Source: Endocalyx cinctus (lineage: Eukaryota > Ascomycota > Sordariomycetes > Amphisphaeriales > Apiosporaceae). From it: a stretch of 64,000 nt of DNA. This document shows positions 47,593 through 61,052 of the stretch, piece by piece (the stretch's first letter is position 1; every line of letters starts with the position of its first letter). The stretch covers positions 1,019,835 through 1,083,834 of the forward strand of contig BCKC01000011.1 in assembly GCA_001600455.1 (NCBI GenBank), in the 5' to 3' direction. Below the pieces are notes generated by a model. It was not told the DNA's origin. It searched no databases and saw only the letters and a list, made by a program, of their open reading frames with translations. The position numbers and the translations under genes were made by a program.

Positions 47593-50500
47593 ATGCCCGA
47601 AGACGATAATGCCGCCGACGGCTCAACTCAGCAGTCCCATTCTCGATCCCAATCTCAGCAAGATGTCTCCTCCCTCGCCGTTCCTCCATCGCCTAATCCT
47701 ATGGTCGGAGGATCTCGACGACATCCTCGACGAAATAGACGTCCCTCCATGTCGGATCAACCAGACGAAACCACTTCCCTCTTGAGGCCCTCGACCTCTC
47801 ACATACGCATCCAGAGTCCTCTCGATACCCCACGCCGTCACTTATCTAGGAATCATAGTTTTGCAGGTTTGTCCATTACCTATAGATATATATTTCCTCT
47901 TTAATCTGTGCCCCTGATATAAGTTTATCGTCCCTTGTTGCCCCAAACTATGCGCCCGCCGCACGGTCTCTAGTGTTTCTAGTCGAATTTAAATTCACAC
48001 TGGACAGACGGCGCAGAACCTACCGTCTTCTTCCATCGTATTCAAGAAGCTGACTTGTTTCCCTCTTTTTTCTAGGAAGTACATACTACGGCACTAAAAA
48101 CCATCACCGACATGAGTCCTGGGGACAACGCCTAATCCAGGCCATATCAGACCGTCAAGAATCCATGACCGAATCTAAATACTCCATCCGTGCCGACGAA
48201 CGAATATGGTATGATCAGTTCACCTCGACCGACTGGGTCCATGACAGTATCGCCGACGCCTATCGTGTCAAACAACTGAGGAATCGAAAGGATTGGTGGG
48301 GCAGGCTGACCGTCTTGTTTGACGGAGCCCAGGGTTGGATTCTCAGCGCCGTTGTCGGCTTTCTCGTAGCTCTGTTGGCTTATTGTGTCGACGTGGCTGA
48401 GACTACCGTGTTCGACTATAAGGAAGGGTATTGTGCGAAAGGATGGTATTTAAGAGAAAAGGTAACTCTCCCCCGAAATTATCTTGCCCATTACTAAATA
48501 TTCATCTTACTAAACTGTCGTAACAGAAATGTTGCCCGCACGGTCCTTGTACGGATTGGAGACAGTGGTCGGAAGTCTTCGGCGGACACCCCTTCGGACA
48601 AAAGTGGACCGAGTTCAGCATCTACCTCGTAGCTGTCGTCATCCTCGCCGTCTGTGCTTGCTTATTAACTCTCACGACCAAAACCGTAGTCCCCTCGTCT
48701 TACCGAATGTCCACCTTGGATGAAAACCTTGCCGCCCAGGATCAATCGCAGCTACCTGACGAAAGCGACGACGATGATGATGAGGAAACTAACCTCGCTA
48801 ATCCCACCCGGCCTCCCGTAGAGGATTCCACCCCGCCGCCTATGGTATACTACTCGGCGGCGGGCAGTGGTGTAGCCGAAGTACGTGTTATACTGAGTGG
48901 CTTTGTCTTGCACGGTTTCCTTGGTCTCAAGACTCTCGTCATCAAATCGGTAGGATTAATCTTGAGTGTTGCCTCGGGCCTGAGTCTTGGTAAAGAGGGC
49001 CCTTACGTCCACATCGCTACTTGTATCGGTAATATTTGCTGTCGTCTATTCAGCAAATACGACTCCAACGATGCCAAGAGACGTGAGGTTCTCTCGGCCG
49101 CAGCCGCCGCAGGTGTCGTCGTTGCTTTCGGAGCTCCTCTAGGCGGTGTTCTTTTCGGGTTAGAAGAAGTGGCATATTTCTTCCCAGCCAAGACTCTGTT
49201 CCGAACTTTCTTCTGCTGTATTGTGGCAGCTCTCTCGTTGAAATTCTTCAACCCTTACGGTACTCATAAGATTGTTATGTTTGAGGTTCGATACAAGATT
49301 GACTGGGAGTGGTTCGAACTCGTTGGCTTCATTCTGGTCGGTATCCTCGGTGGAGCTGCTGGTGCCTTTTTTATCAAAGCTTCACGCAGCTGGGCGCTAA
49401 GTTTCCGAAAGATTCCCGTCATTAAGAAATACCCTCTGTTCGAGGTTGTCTTGGTGGCTTTGGTTACCGGGTTGATGAGTTACTGGAACACGTTAACCAA
49501 ACTTCCTGTAGCAAAACTTCTCCTGAACTTGGCCGCTCCGTGCGTGGACGAGACGAAAGACGACGAAATAGGACTTTGCCCTTCCTCTATTGACGATATA
49601 CCTGGTATCATCCGCATGCTACTTGCCGCTTTCATTATCAAAGGATTTCTGACTACTATCACTTTCGGTATCAAGGTGCCCGCAGGTATCTATGTACCTT
49701 CCATGGTTGTCGGTGGTCTTATGGGCAGAATTGTCGGTCATCTCATGCAGTGGATAGTTCTCCGGTATCCTCACTGGTCGATATGGGGTACTTGCCCTCT
49801 CCTCCAAGAATCTAGCTGTGTTCAGCCAGGAGTTTACGGTCTTATAGCGGCCGGATCGACCATGTGTGGCGTGACGAGACTGTCGGTGACTCTAGCCGTC
49901 ATCTTATTCGAGCTAACCGGAAGTTTGGACTACGTGCTGCCATTTTCCCTTGCAATTCTCGTTGCGAAATGGACCGCCGATGCCCTAGAACCACTCAGCA
50001 TATACGATCTCCTCACCAACATGAATTCGTACCCCTACCTCGACAACAAGCATAAACCCGTATTCACCTCCGAACTCGCCGAAATTGTCCCACCCCCTCG
50101 CCGTGAGCGTGTTATCGATATTACGTACTCTCCCCTTGTCGCCGCCACGCAGCTCCGAGCCAAGTTGGAACTTCTTCACAAGGCTGGCGAACTCGATGGT
50201 GGTCTACCCATCCTCCGGGACGAGATACTAGTCGGCTTGATTCCTGCTCCAGATCTAGAATACGCATTGGACAATCTCGAAGACGAGAGCTCGAATTTCT
50301 GTCTAATGGCCGAGGTGATGAGCATCGACGACGACGATGACCAGGATACGAAAGACCCGACCGATTTTACGCCCTATATCGATCCTGCCCCGGTTGCGCT
50401 TGATATCAAGTCTCCGATGGATCTGGTATATGAATGTTTTGCGAAGCTTGGTCTAAGGTACATTTGCGTCTTGAAAAATGGACGCTATGCCGGCATGGTA

Positions 50501-50622
50501 AGTTTGAAATTCTTTCATCTTTTTCATCAGTTATTATTCTAACCAATTATCTTTACTAGACTCACAAAAAGAGATTCGTCAAATATATGCGGGAGCTTGA
50601 GGAGGCCGAACATGAACTGTAA
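47593..50622 (+). CDS. CLC-family chloride/proton exchanger with C-terminal CBS region
   Basis: Four exons, 47593-47866, 48076-48461, 48527-50497 and 50560-50622, give 897 aa. The N-terminal 90 residues are Ser/Arg-rich and cytosolic. The CLC core starts with a first membrane helix near residue 190 (LSAVVGFLVALLAYCVDVAE). Selectivity motifs are GSGVAE (about 333), GKEGPYVH with gating E377, and KVPAGIYVPSM. The segment APLGGVLFGLEEVAYFF carries the glutamate equivalent to the internal proton glutamate (E203) of bacterial CLC-ec1. Having both glutamates marks a chloride/proton exchanger rather than a simple channel. A C-terminal region from about residue 760 (VIDITYSPLVA...GLRYICVLKNGRYAGM) is a CBS pair. 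It resembles Gef1/ClC-3-type proteins of Golgi and endosomes, which support luminal pH and metal homeostasis. The N-terminus before exon 2 is the least certain part. Confidence 0.95.
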
Positions 50623-51455
50623 TACAGTATGACTTCGATTGAAACCGCAAGGGCAGGAAAGCATCATCCTATCTTAGAATATTAAGTATCTTCATCTGAG
50701 GTTATATCTCATGATGGAAGGAAAGAGAGATGTATGTTTTATTCTCTTATTTCCAAGAAAATTGACCGACATAACATACGCTGGTAGGATATTATGGCGT
50801 TTTGCATAGCCTGGTTTTATTTAAAGGGGCGGCTCATTTCTGTATTTTCATCCTTTCTTTTTTTTTGCATTTGTTACAAGGAACATTTTAAATATAAACC
50901 TTCATTGCATGGTAGACTACGTAGATAGGAGAGGATAATATAGACCATATAGTATCTCTTTCATCCATTTTCCTCCTGACTGCAGTTCCTACTCTTTTTC
51001 TTTTTCCTTTCTGTCATTGAAATTATATACCTCATGAGAACGGCAGGCGGGTATGGGGACTCGTTTATCCTAACACACATCCACGGAACTGTAATCATGA
51101 GTTTTACTCAACGCCCAGTGTTGGCCGGGGAGGTAGATAGAAGAGCTCATGTAGCTAGAGGATGTTATAAACGAGTGTCTTAAACTACCTAAAGAGAAAT
51201 ATATGATAAAAAAAAATAAAGAAGCTATGAAGCGAAACAATCTATACGTATTTTTTTTTTCTTCTTTTCCTTGTCTTTTCTCTCAATTCCAAAGTGATTT
51301 TGAAGAAGATAAAATCTCAACCCAAAAAGAGTATAATACTATAAGAAACCCAAACCTGTTCCATCTTCATTCTGGTCGCCCCTTTTTCTATTTTGCCCTT
51401 GCTCCAACCTACCAAATCTCTCCACCCCCTTTTTTTCCCTTTGTTTTTCTACCAA
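50623..51455. other. Intergenic region between CLC and PKS genes
   Basis: About 830 bp between convergent genes, the probable left edge of the secondary-metabolite cluster. It is AT- and pyrimidine-rich with no ORF of interest. Confidence 0.6.
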
Positions 51456-54400
51456 TCATACAATTTCTTTTGCTTCTGTCTTCTCCTTTCCCACGGTACT
51501 CCTCTCGACAACTAAATCGGCAACGGCGGAAATGGGCACTCCGCCCATGATATCGAAGACAGCGACCTGAGCGCTGAACTCGCGGCCGATATAATTTCTC
51601 AGCTCGACGGCCATGAGGGAGTCTACCCCGTAACTGGAAAGTGGCTTGCGCGGCTCCACGTCGTCGGCCGAGATGGACATGGCACGCGCCAGTTTAACAG
51701 CTAGAGCTCTAATTACGACTTGAATCCGGTCGCTTGTATCAGCTGTCTGACGGAATAGCGCGCCTGCATCCTCTCCGCTTCCCGTGCTTGGACTTATATC
51801 CGTCCCTCCGCCTACTACGTGAGAAAACGGCGCCCACAAAGGCCGGAAGAACTTCTCCGGCGCGGGACCTCTTCCCTCCAGTAGGAAATCCGCTGGCGTC
51901 AGGAGCCCGATTAATACCTGACTCTTTTCGGCGGAAAGGACCGGCACGTCCGGGTCGCAGTAGATGTCCAGCAGGGTGAGAAGCTCCTCGCCGTCGATCT
52001 GCCGCATGTCCCCGGCGTTCTGACGGTGTCGGCGGTACGAGGCCTTCTCGGCGATGATGCCGATGTTGCGCATCCACCCGACGTCGAGCGACACGGCCTT
52101 CTGCCCCCCGGACACGCGGTATCGGGCGAGGGCGTCCTGCGCCGCGCACCCTCCCGCGTAGTTGGACTGCGCCTCGGCGCCCACGACGCCGCTGAGGGAG
52201 GACAGGAGCACGAAGAAATCGAGACCCGTCGGGAGCGCGGCGTGCAGGTTCCAGGCCGTGGAGGCCTTGGATCCGAGCGTGGACGTCCACTGCCCGCACG
52301 TCATGTTCTCAAACACGGCGTCCTGCAGCACCATCGCCGCGTCGACGCATCCCCGCACGGGCGGCATGCCGGCCTCGGCGCACCGCGCGAGCACGGAAGA
52401 GAGGGAGGGCAGATCGGACGCGTCGCACGCCGGCGCGGCAACGTTGACGCCCCGATCGCGCAGCTCCGAGATGACCTCGGACGCGGCTTCTGAGGTGCCC
52501 CCGGATCGGGAGGGGACTATTAGGTGCTTCGCTCCTTTGTCGGCCATCCAGCGTAGGATGGCTCGTCCGAGACCGCCGGATCCGCCGGCTACGACGTAGG
52601 AGGCGTCTGGACGGAATGTCCAGGAACTTTTTGCTAGGATTCGTTTCTAGTGATTCAATAAGTTTCACTATCCTATGAAAAAGAGGGGGGGGATTCCTCA
52701 TCTGAAAAAGAAAAGATGAGAAATAAAAGGGAAAATAACTTACGGGCACTTCATCGGAGGGGTCAATACTAATAATAATCCGGCCAATATTCTTGCCACT
52801 TTGGAGATAACGAAACGCCTGCTCTATCTGCGAGACGGGATATACATGCAGCGGTTGCGGGTGTTGGATGGTCCCTGAGGCCAGGAGGTCAATGGTCTTT
52901 TTCAGAAGCTCTGCGGTAAGGTCCCTGTCGCTGAGGGTGATATGGTTAAGGTCGACAGCGCAGAAGCTGACATTCTTAGCGAAGCAGGCCATAGGAAGTG
53001 ATGCGTTGGTTGCGATGTCCGCCTTGCCGATCTCGACGAAACGGCCATACGGCGCTATACACTCCCACCCGGCGCGCAACCCATCGCCCGACAGAGAGTT
53101 GAGTACAACGTCCACACCATGTCCACTCGTGGCACGCATAACCCCTGCCGCAAAGGACGAATCCCGGCTGTAGAAGATGCGGTCTCGAGGTAACCCGAAT
53201 GTCTCAACGAGGAAATCCTGCTTTTCATCCGATCCCACTGTTGCATATACCTCCGCCCCGACCATCATAGCGATTCTAATTGCCATTTGCCCCGTACTAC
53301 CAGCTCCGGAATGCACCAGAACCTTCTGTCCCTTACGTAGCCGAGCGACCTCCAACAGGGCGTAGCACGCCGTCATCCCCGGCCCGACGACCGAACAAGC
53401 CGCCTCGAAGGATATCCCCTCCGGGATCTTGACCACGGCCCTCCGATCGGCCCGCGCATACGTTCGCATGCACCCGGCGGCGACGAGAGCAACTCTATCT
53501 CCGGGAACGAAATGCGACGCGGACTCGGATCCGACTCGAGTGACGATGCCGGCGCAGTCGGCTCCCAGCTGTTCCCCGTCTAGACGACCGAGCGCGATAA
53601 AAATGTCGCGGAAGCTGACGCCCCATGCTTTCGTCTCGATTTCGACCTCGTCCGGGGCTAGTACCACGTCGGTCTTTCTCTCTTCGTCGTCGATGAACTG
53701 AAGGCTGTCGAGGGTACCGGGAACGGTGGTTGAGAGGCGTAGCGCGGGACCCGGCAGCCACGCCTGGGTTGTTAACCGTGGGCGGAGCCGTGATGCGACT
53801 GCTTCATCCATGGATTTGTCCCGTTTCGCTCGTCCAGTAGTTATGAAGCCGTTTCGCACGATATATTCTACCTCACGAAGAGGATGGGCGATAGAAGAAT
53901 GATTCGCCATCAAGCCTGGCTTTGTGGAGGCACTCTGACTAGAGAAAGATGCATTGAACACTTTGACCATGTATTGTACAACCTTGTCTGTAGATAGAGA
54001 TGCCTGATCGTCTTGATCATATTCGATAGCGAGCGTCACTAGATTCTTCTCGATGGCCTCGGTGCGGATTGTGCGCAGGAAGCCCTGCACGACGCCGTAT
54101 TGATGATACCACCCGTCATTGACGCTGGCGCATGTTACCCAGAGTAGGTTTTGCGTCTTCTTGATGAGATCTTGCAGGTATTGGAAACCCACTTCAGATA
54201 GAGTGGCAAGGAAGGGCTGGTTGGTCTCGATCAAGAAAATAACGACGTCGTGCTCTTTCAGGGCCACTTTCTGGAATAGCGCTGAGGATAGGATAGAGAT
54301 TTCCCTGATATCAGGTGACGAGGAAAGGCTATTAGAGAGCGACTCGGCTAGTTCTTTTTGCTGCAGTTCTCCGTCGTCTATAATGATATAGACGCATGTT

Positions 54401-57400
54401 CTGGGGATAGTGGCAACTGTCTTAGGAGTATTTCCTTCCTCAGCGGTCGCTGTCGTCACTAGGATGCTAACAATGTGCGAATCCGGATTCTCATAGTCCC
54501 TCAGACAAATATCGTTTCCAGAAAATCCGCTCGCTCTAAAACACTCATCCCACTTGTCTTCGACGATAGCAGGAGACCAAAGCCTCCACTCTTCCTCGCA
54601 GCTCCACCACCCAGGTGCAAGGCCAAACACGAAATTCGTGATTACGTTCTCGGGTGCCGCAACTTCAAGCATGACCATTCTTCCACCAGGTTTCAGCGTG
54701 GTGCGGACATTCTCCAGTGTAGCCATTAGATCCCCCGTGGCGTGTAGAACACTCCCGGCAATAATGATGTCGTATGCATGTTTCTCGAAACCCTGAGCGG
54801 CTGCGCTCCGCCCAAGGTCGAACGTCCGAAACTTCATTCTATCTCTGGCAGCCAGTTCTGGCCAGCGTTCTCGCGCTGGTTCGAAGAATGTCGGTGAGAT
54901 ATCTGTGTACGTGTACTCAGCAAATCTTAAGCCCCCAGTCTCCTCTTCGAGTTGCCTCAGAGTGCCCAGCACGTGCGAAGTCATACCGCCCGTCCCGGCG
55001 CCTACCTCGAGAATGCGTAATGTCGGGTTTTCGTGCGATATGAGATCTATCATAGTTCGGAATCGCTCGTCGCAGATGTTTTCGAACATGTCAGCGTAAA
55101 ACTGCGCCGCGAGGTTCGAAGAGAAAATCACAGATAGCGGGTCGATCTCCCCTAAGAGGATCGGCCGTAATTGTCGGATTACCTCTGGATACAGCTTCCA
55201 TGGTGGATGTAACCTCTCAATTTTCTTAAGCTCTGCCTCAAGATCTAAATCATTGGTCTCCTCGATCTCTGTATTGGCGGCAGCCAGTCGTTTTGCGTGG
55301 TGCTCCAGCCATTTCACATGCCTACGGAGTGCGTCAGGTATTCTCTTATAGTCGTCCTCAGAAAGCTGTTTCAAGGTTCGCACAACAACTTTGTCCAGAA
55401 CTGAAATCAGTTTCTGGTGGTAAATAGACATGATGGTTTCATCTTTAATAATTCTATGAGGATCGCAGGCGCGGGCAAGTTGCTTTGGGTCCAAGAAGCT
55501 CATCTGTGGCTTCCATTCGACAGCGTAAAGCAACTTCTTCACAGTATCATCGCCAATTTCCGAGTCTTTGGAGACGGTAGCAGTTATTAACTTTCCGATT
55601 GTGCAGAGAGTTGATCCTTCTTCTGTCTGGATGTATATCGTCCCCTCTTTTCCACCTTGACTCGACGTATGATTACCATTCATCAAAGTCAGATACCGGA
55701 GACCGTAGGTTTGAGGAGGCTGCCAACCCGAAGCAGAAAACCAAGCGTCGACTAGCTTTATAGGTACATGAGTTGAAGAGACCGTCGTAAGACCTTTGGT
55801 GATTCCCACACTTAATACTTGAAAAGCTGCGTCTAGTATCGCGGGATGGACTAGACTCGTGGTCTGATGCTTTAACGTAGACATATCAATCTCGGCAATA
55901 ACTTTCGCGCCGCCATCCCAACGAATATCTTCCAGGATCTGAAACCATTCGCCGTATTTGATACCGTGCTCCTCACAGGCCTTGTAGAATTTCGATGTCT
56001 CAACAGGCGTTCTGCACGCCGTATCGGCAAACCGGAATTCATTCGAAACTCGCTCGTGGGCTAAGCGCTTTTCTAGGCCCCCGTCGACCTGCGTAGGGGT
56101 CCGCTCTGCATATTGGATCTGTATCATAGCATAGAAGCACTCGGTCCACCTGTCATCAGCCCAAGCAAAAATCTTGATTTTTGACCAAGCAGATTCTTTT
56201 TCGTGCGCCATCCGAACGGGTTCCAGATGAAGCATGGTTTCTGTCCTATCGTCCCATGTTTCTTTTACGACGATAGGACTCAGGAAGCGTGCCTCTTTGA
56301 TATAATAACCTGATATTGCTCGATTTTCAGTAGCCATCTGCTGGACTGCTTCCATGGCCATGATGAGCATGCCCGCGGCGGGGAAAATAATTGTATCGCT
56401 AACCTGTTTTTTTTTTTAATTTTAGGATCAGTTGTGCAATAAATTCAGGGGCTTCAACTCAAAGCTTACTACATGGTCACCAACCCAGGGCGTCGTTTCT
56501 ACGCTTATAAAGTTCCTCCATCTAGGTTCGAGTGGATTCCAATCAAAGAACCTCGACCCAAGAGTCTCTCCTGTCGTTGGTCCACGCAGTCTTAGATCAC
56601 GACTTATCCGCGACTCTGCCCAATACGTACGCGAATGGTTGAAAGGATACTTAGGACAGTCCACGAGAAAAGGGGAACGGTTCCTGATCTGGTTCACCGC
56701 CGCGATGGAGACCGGATAACCATAACAGAATAATTGGCCAAGGACTTCCATAGTAGTCTCGACAGCGGATCTGGACCGGTCCAATATGGACGTATATCGA
56801 ATTTGCTTCTTGCGGTTCCCCGGTTGGTTCACAGTGTCTTGTACCGGTCGGCGCAGCGCACCATGTGGACCAATTTCGATCAGGTCAGTGATATTTCCCA
56901 TTCCAACTTTCAGTGACAGCGATTTCTGAGTCATAAGTTGTACAGCAGGTGAGAACTTTACGGGCGATACCATGTTGTCAACCCAGTATTGTACCGTCGC
57001 TAGTTGAGACGGGCGTACAACACGGCCGGTAACAGACGACACCATCGGTATCGATCGAACACCGCCTTTCGGATTGTGTCTATCACTTTCGAGACTTCCC
57101 ATCAGAAGCCGATACTCATCAGCGATCTCTAGCATAGACGAAGAGTGGTACGCGACTCCTGTTTTCAGCTTGTGAGCAAATATACCATCTTTATCCAGCT
57201 GTTCTTTCAAGATATCAATTAAAGCGTCGGGGCCGGAGAGAGTAGAGTTAACAGGGCTGTTGATACATGCTACATTGATAGACTCGCTAAGTCCCTCAAT
57301 ATTCAAGCTGCTGGCATAGCCTAGAACTTGATCGTAAGGTAGGTTCACAGACATCATAGCACCCGGTCTTGTAGTTCTCGCCGCAAGTTTTCCGGCTAAC

Positions 57401-60086
57401 TGTCCTCGGAAGAAAGACACTTTGCACGCAGACAACAACGATAGTGCACCCGTGGTATATCTTTGAAACCAATGGTCAATTAGAATGACTAGGGCCAAAG
57501 CGTAGGGGGAAAGAAATTACTTACGCAGCTGCAATTTCACCTGAAGAGTGGCCGACCACCGCACTAGGTACCACTCCAAAACTCTTCAACAGTTCCACCA
57601 AGGCGATTTGGAGAGCCGTAGAAAGGGGTTGGCTATATTCAGGTCGGTGGATATTGTGCATGTTGCATAGTTGATCTAAGTGACGTTAGTTACCTAGGTA
57701 ATCAATCACCTTGCGATAATCGCATCTAAAGATTTCCTACCCAAAATTGACCATGTACAGCCCAAGCTCCCATATATATTATCTACTCGCCTAAGAGTCT
57801 CGTCAAAGACAGGATACTGAAGTAGTTCTAATCCCATGTCGACATATTGTGCCCCTTGGCCGGTGAAGACGAAGCCAAGTCCAACGTCTGTGGGGGACCG
57901 AATGGGTTTAGAAGTTGGTAGCGTCGTCTCTGGTCCTTCGTGGCCGTCGCCAATGATTGAAAAGCTCTTCCAGAGCATGTGACTTCGCCGGGAGGAGAGG
58001 GTATAAGCTAGTTGCGTCAACTTGGATGGGTGACCTAAGATGTGTTCCTTGAAATAAGGCACGTAGCTTTTAACAACGCGTGCCAGAGCCTTTTCATCAG
58101 AAGCTGACCAAACAAGCAGTGTAGATGCAGTTTTGATAAGATGGTTCCCGTTGGTTTCGTGTTTCTTGGTTCCGTTTATACCATTGACGCCGTTCAAAGG
58201 CATGGCACCGTTCATGCCATTGATGCCATCTATACTACGAATGCTGATGGGGAGGCTGTGTGTGCCATTGGTTCCGTTTGTATGAGCACCTGGAAGCATA
58301 GACGTACAGTGATGACCATAGAGGGATCTGTCACGAAGATAATGTAGAGCATCATCAAGGATGATGTGTGTGTTAGAACCACCAAAGCCAAAAGAATTGA
58401 CCGATACTCTTCGTAGCCCCTTCTTTGGCCAAGGTGTCAACTCAGTCGGCACCTTATTAGTATGTGTTAGCGATCCAGTTCAAGAAATAAGGAAACAGGA
58501 TGATTGGTTTTACCTTAGTATGGTAGAACTCCACGTCTATATCCGGGTTGATTCTCTCGAACAGAGCATTGGGTGGAATTATGCCTTTTTCGAGGATCAC
58601 TAAAGAAAGACAGACACGGGTTAGCGCTTTGCCAGTTCGAAAATCTATTTCCATTTTACTAGGGTTCAAACAAAATACATTTGACTTACTTATAGCTTTT
58701 ACCATACCGACCAAACCACTGCTTCCTTCAAGATGTCCAATGTTTGCCTTCACGGAGCCCCTTAATATAGCGAGTGAGCGACCATTGTTGGCAAAGTATT
58801 TTAATTGGAAGAGAATCTTACACGTATAAGGGATCTGCATCTGAACGAAAAGGTCTGAATACTCTTCCTATAGCTTTCATCTCGATTGGATCTCCCACGG
58901 GTGTGCCAGTTCCTACACTCGCGTATCAGCATCATATAGTTTAACGAGATCTCATCTTTACTTTACCATGTGCCTCAACATAACGCGTGGATTCAAAAGA
59001 AAGGTTCGCTTTCGCATATACGTGTCGAATGAGAGCTTCCTGAGCTTCTGAACTTGGCTGGGTCAAGCCAGGAGTATGGCCATCTTGATTAGAACCACTG
59101 GAACGAATGACTGCTCGGATCATGTCACCATCTCTTATGGCGTGTGAGAGCGGCTTCAATACCATTGCCAATATGCCTTCACCTCTCGCGTAGCCGTTTG
59201 CCCGATGGTCGAAACTATAGGACAAGCTATCTGGAGACAGCATACCTAGGTTTGACAGGAACAAGAAAGCGTCAGGCGCTAGTAACAGGTTGGATCCAGT
59301 GACCAGAGCCTTATAATAATTGTATCTTGTTAGTTCATGTCAAGCGGACTAAATGTTTATGAGAGAGAGCTTGTAACTCACCGACGACGCGTCGCCGCTT
59401 CTGAGAGACTGACATGCCAAATCTACTGCTACCAGGCTGCTAGAGCAAGCAGTATCGACGTGAATACTTGGGCCTGATATATCAAAATACCAGCTAACTC
59501 TATTGGGTAGAATCGAAGGTACTGTGCCAGTAATTGCTGTACGCGAAGCATTCTCTGGGTCTCTGGCAGTCATTCTCGAATAGTCGTCAGTCATAGATGC
59601 GCTGAAGACTGCCGTTCGAGAGCCTTTGAGTTTCTCGATAGGTATGCCCGCTACAATACGGTTAGCGATGTCATTGAATATGAATATCTTATATTCTTAT
59701 ACCGTTTTCAAATGCGTGATAAGAAGTTTCGAGCGTCCATCGTTGCATAGGATCCATAGAAGCTGCCTCTGTCGCCGTCACGGAGAAGAAAGGCGCATCG
59801 AACGCACCGGGGTGCTCCCTTATAAAATGGCCACCTCGACATTGGAGCTACGCGTACGTGAGCATATATCCGAGATGAAATCTGGCAGTACCCGTGTAGA
59901 TAGGATAGATACCTTGTTTTGCTTTATTGTTTGGGGGTTATTGAAACCATCGACGTGGATGCGTGAGTCTGGCCACTTCGTCATCACATTCTTCCGGGTC
60001 TGAAGTATCTTCCAAAAGCTAGATACATCCTCTATATCTTGAGGGAGCTTAAAGGAGAATCCCACGACAGCAACGTCGTCATCCAT
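51456..60086 (-). CDS. Highly reducing type I polyketide synthase (KS-AT-DH-MT-ER-KR-ACP)
   Basis: Twelve exons: 60086-59913, 59847-59703, 59650-59382, 59309-58967, 58912-58822, 58760-58690, 58599-58514, 58452-57741, 57675-57525, 57460-56470, 56403-52744, 52646-51456. They join in frame to 2627 aa. Ketosynthase: C175 (DTACSSS), H310 (EAHGTGT), H350 (NIGHLEG). Asn-Gly-rich linker at 450-495. Acyltransferase: GQGAQ near 591, S674 in GHSSGE. Dehydratase: H1010 and D1202 (HPAILDAAF). C-methyltransferase: SAM motif [10 protein letters not shown] at 1475-1484. Enoylreductase: about 1905-2220, with VHSGAGSTG. Ketoreductase: AGGSGGLG near 2252, S2381 and Y2394. Carrier protein: S2574 in GVDSLMAVE. 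All active-site residues are present, so the enzyme should build a reduced, methyl-branched chain. It ends 53 residues after the carrier serine, with no thioesterase, reductase or condensation domain. Release must come from another protein, for which the neighbouring hydrolase is the candidate. The product is unknown. Confidence 0.97.
57691..57700. repeat. TACCTAGGTA palindrome inside PKS intron 8
   Basis: One of six copies of this 10-bp palindrome in the window (others at 12390, 24549, 25112, 34542 and 34554). This is the only copy within a gene, in the 65-bp intron between exons 8 and 9 of the polyketide synthase. Confidence 0.8.
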
Positions 60087-61052
60087 GATGAGGTTATTTC
60101 TTTACGTGACGAATATTTCACTCATCTCATTCAGTTAATATATTGGATTTGAACGTAGGCGGTGATTGAGCCTTTATATCAGCAGTACCGGTGCACCCGC
60201 CAGTCTATGGGGACACCCACACCCTCGCTTAACACCGAAGGATTCTTTGCTTATATCCTGATTTCCTAACCCCTACACTAGTTCACCTCGGACGGCATCG
60301 ATGATGAAGAGAACTTATCTCCCTTCAGATCGTGTTACTGTGAATATTCAAAGCTCGAGTCAGACAGCCCCGTTGCCTTAGTTTCGGATTCAAGTTGACA
60401 CCCGAAGTCCAGAGTGGCATCCTTAAACTTAGAACTTGGTGCCCAGCCCATCATTCTGGACGCATATGCGGTCCACTTTCGGCAAGATTGAATGCTTTGG
60501 GACCCCAATAAGGCAGGAAATACGTAAAAAGGTTGCAATGCATATAGAAATTGGCAATTCAAAAGCAGCCACAAAGGCGAGCAAATCAACGAAAGTTTCA
60601 CAGGCAAAACTGGATCAAATCATAAGCTGTATATGCGGCAATGGCATATGGGAGCCCGGTACATCATGATTCATGCATATTAACTCTGAGAGCTTGATTG
60701 TGCATTAAAATATATATTTGTAGATTTCTGATATCATACCGTGGCTACGGGTATCCAGGGATAGATTCTTAGGAGGCGCGGGAAGCACGACGTCGAGGCT
60801 TGAATTTCCTAGTATGATGATATATGACATGTCAGTTAGTAACGAATCAGGATGGGATAAATGCAGGTCCGAAGCGTTTCAAGAACCCGTGTGTATTTAA
60901 CAGGATAGAAGCAATTATTCCGTGTTACTTTTAGTTCTACGGTAGTACAGTTGTCCATAAAGTATTGGATAGAAGTCAAGTTGGTATCTAGATGACTGAC
61001 TAGGATCACGATACTGTTTTCCAGGCTTTTATTATCCTTGTACCCAAGGCCA

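Noticed and set aside
57488..57498. Alternative acceptor (cctag) for PKS exon 10
   Set aside because: Splicing there would run into a stop in frame. The acceptor at 57461 restores the conserved AT sequence [12 protein letters not shown].
57706..57740. Extension of PKS exon 8 to its ORF end
   Set aside because: The donor gtagga at 57740 with a 65-bp intron and an actaac branch site gives the conserved WSILDQLC and [10 protein letters not shown]; the longer form breaks the frame.
60335..60607. 90-codon minus ORF upstream of the PKS
   Set aside because: No recognisable domain, no convincing upstream exons, and it lies in the expected promoter. A small cluster gene cannot be excluded, but the evidence is too weak.
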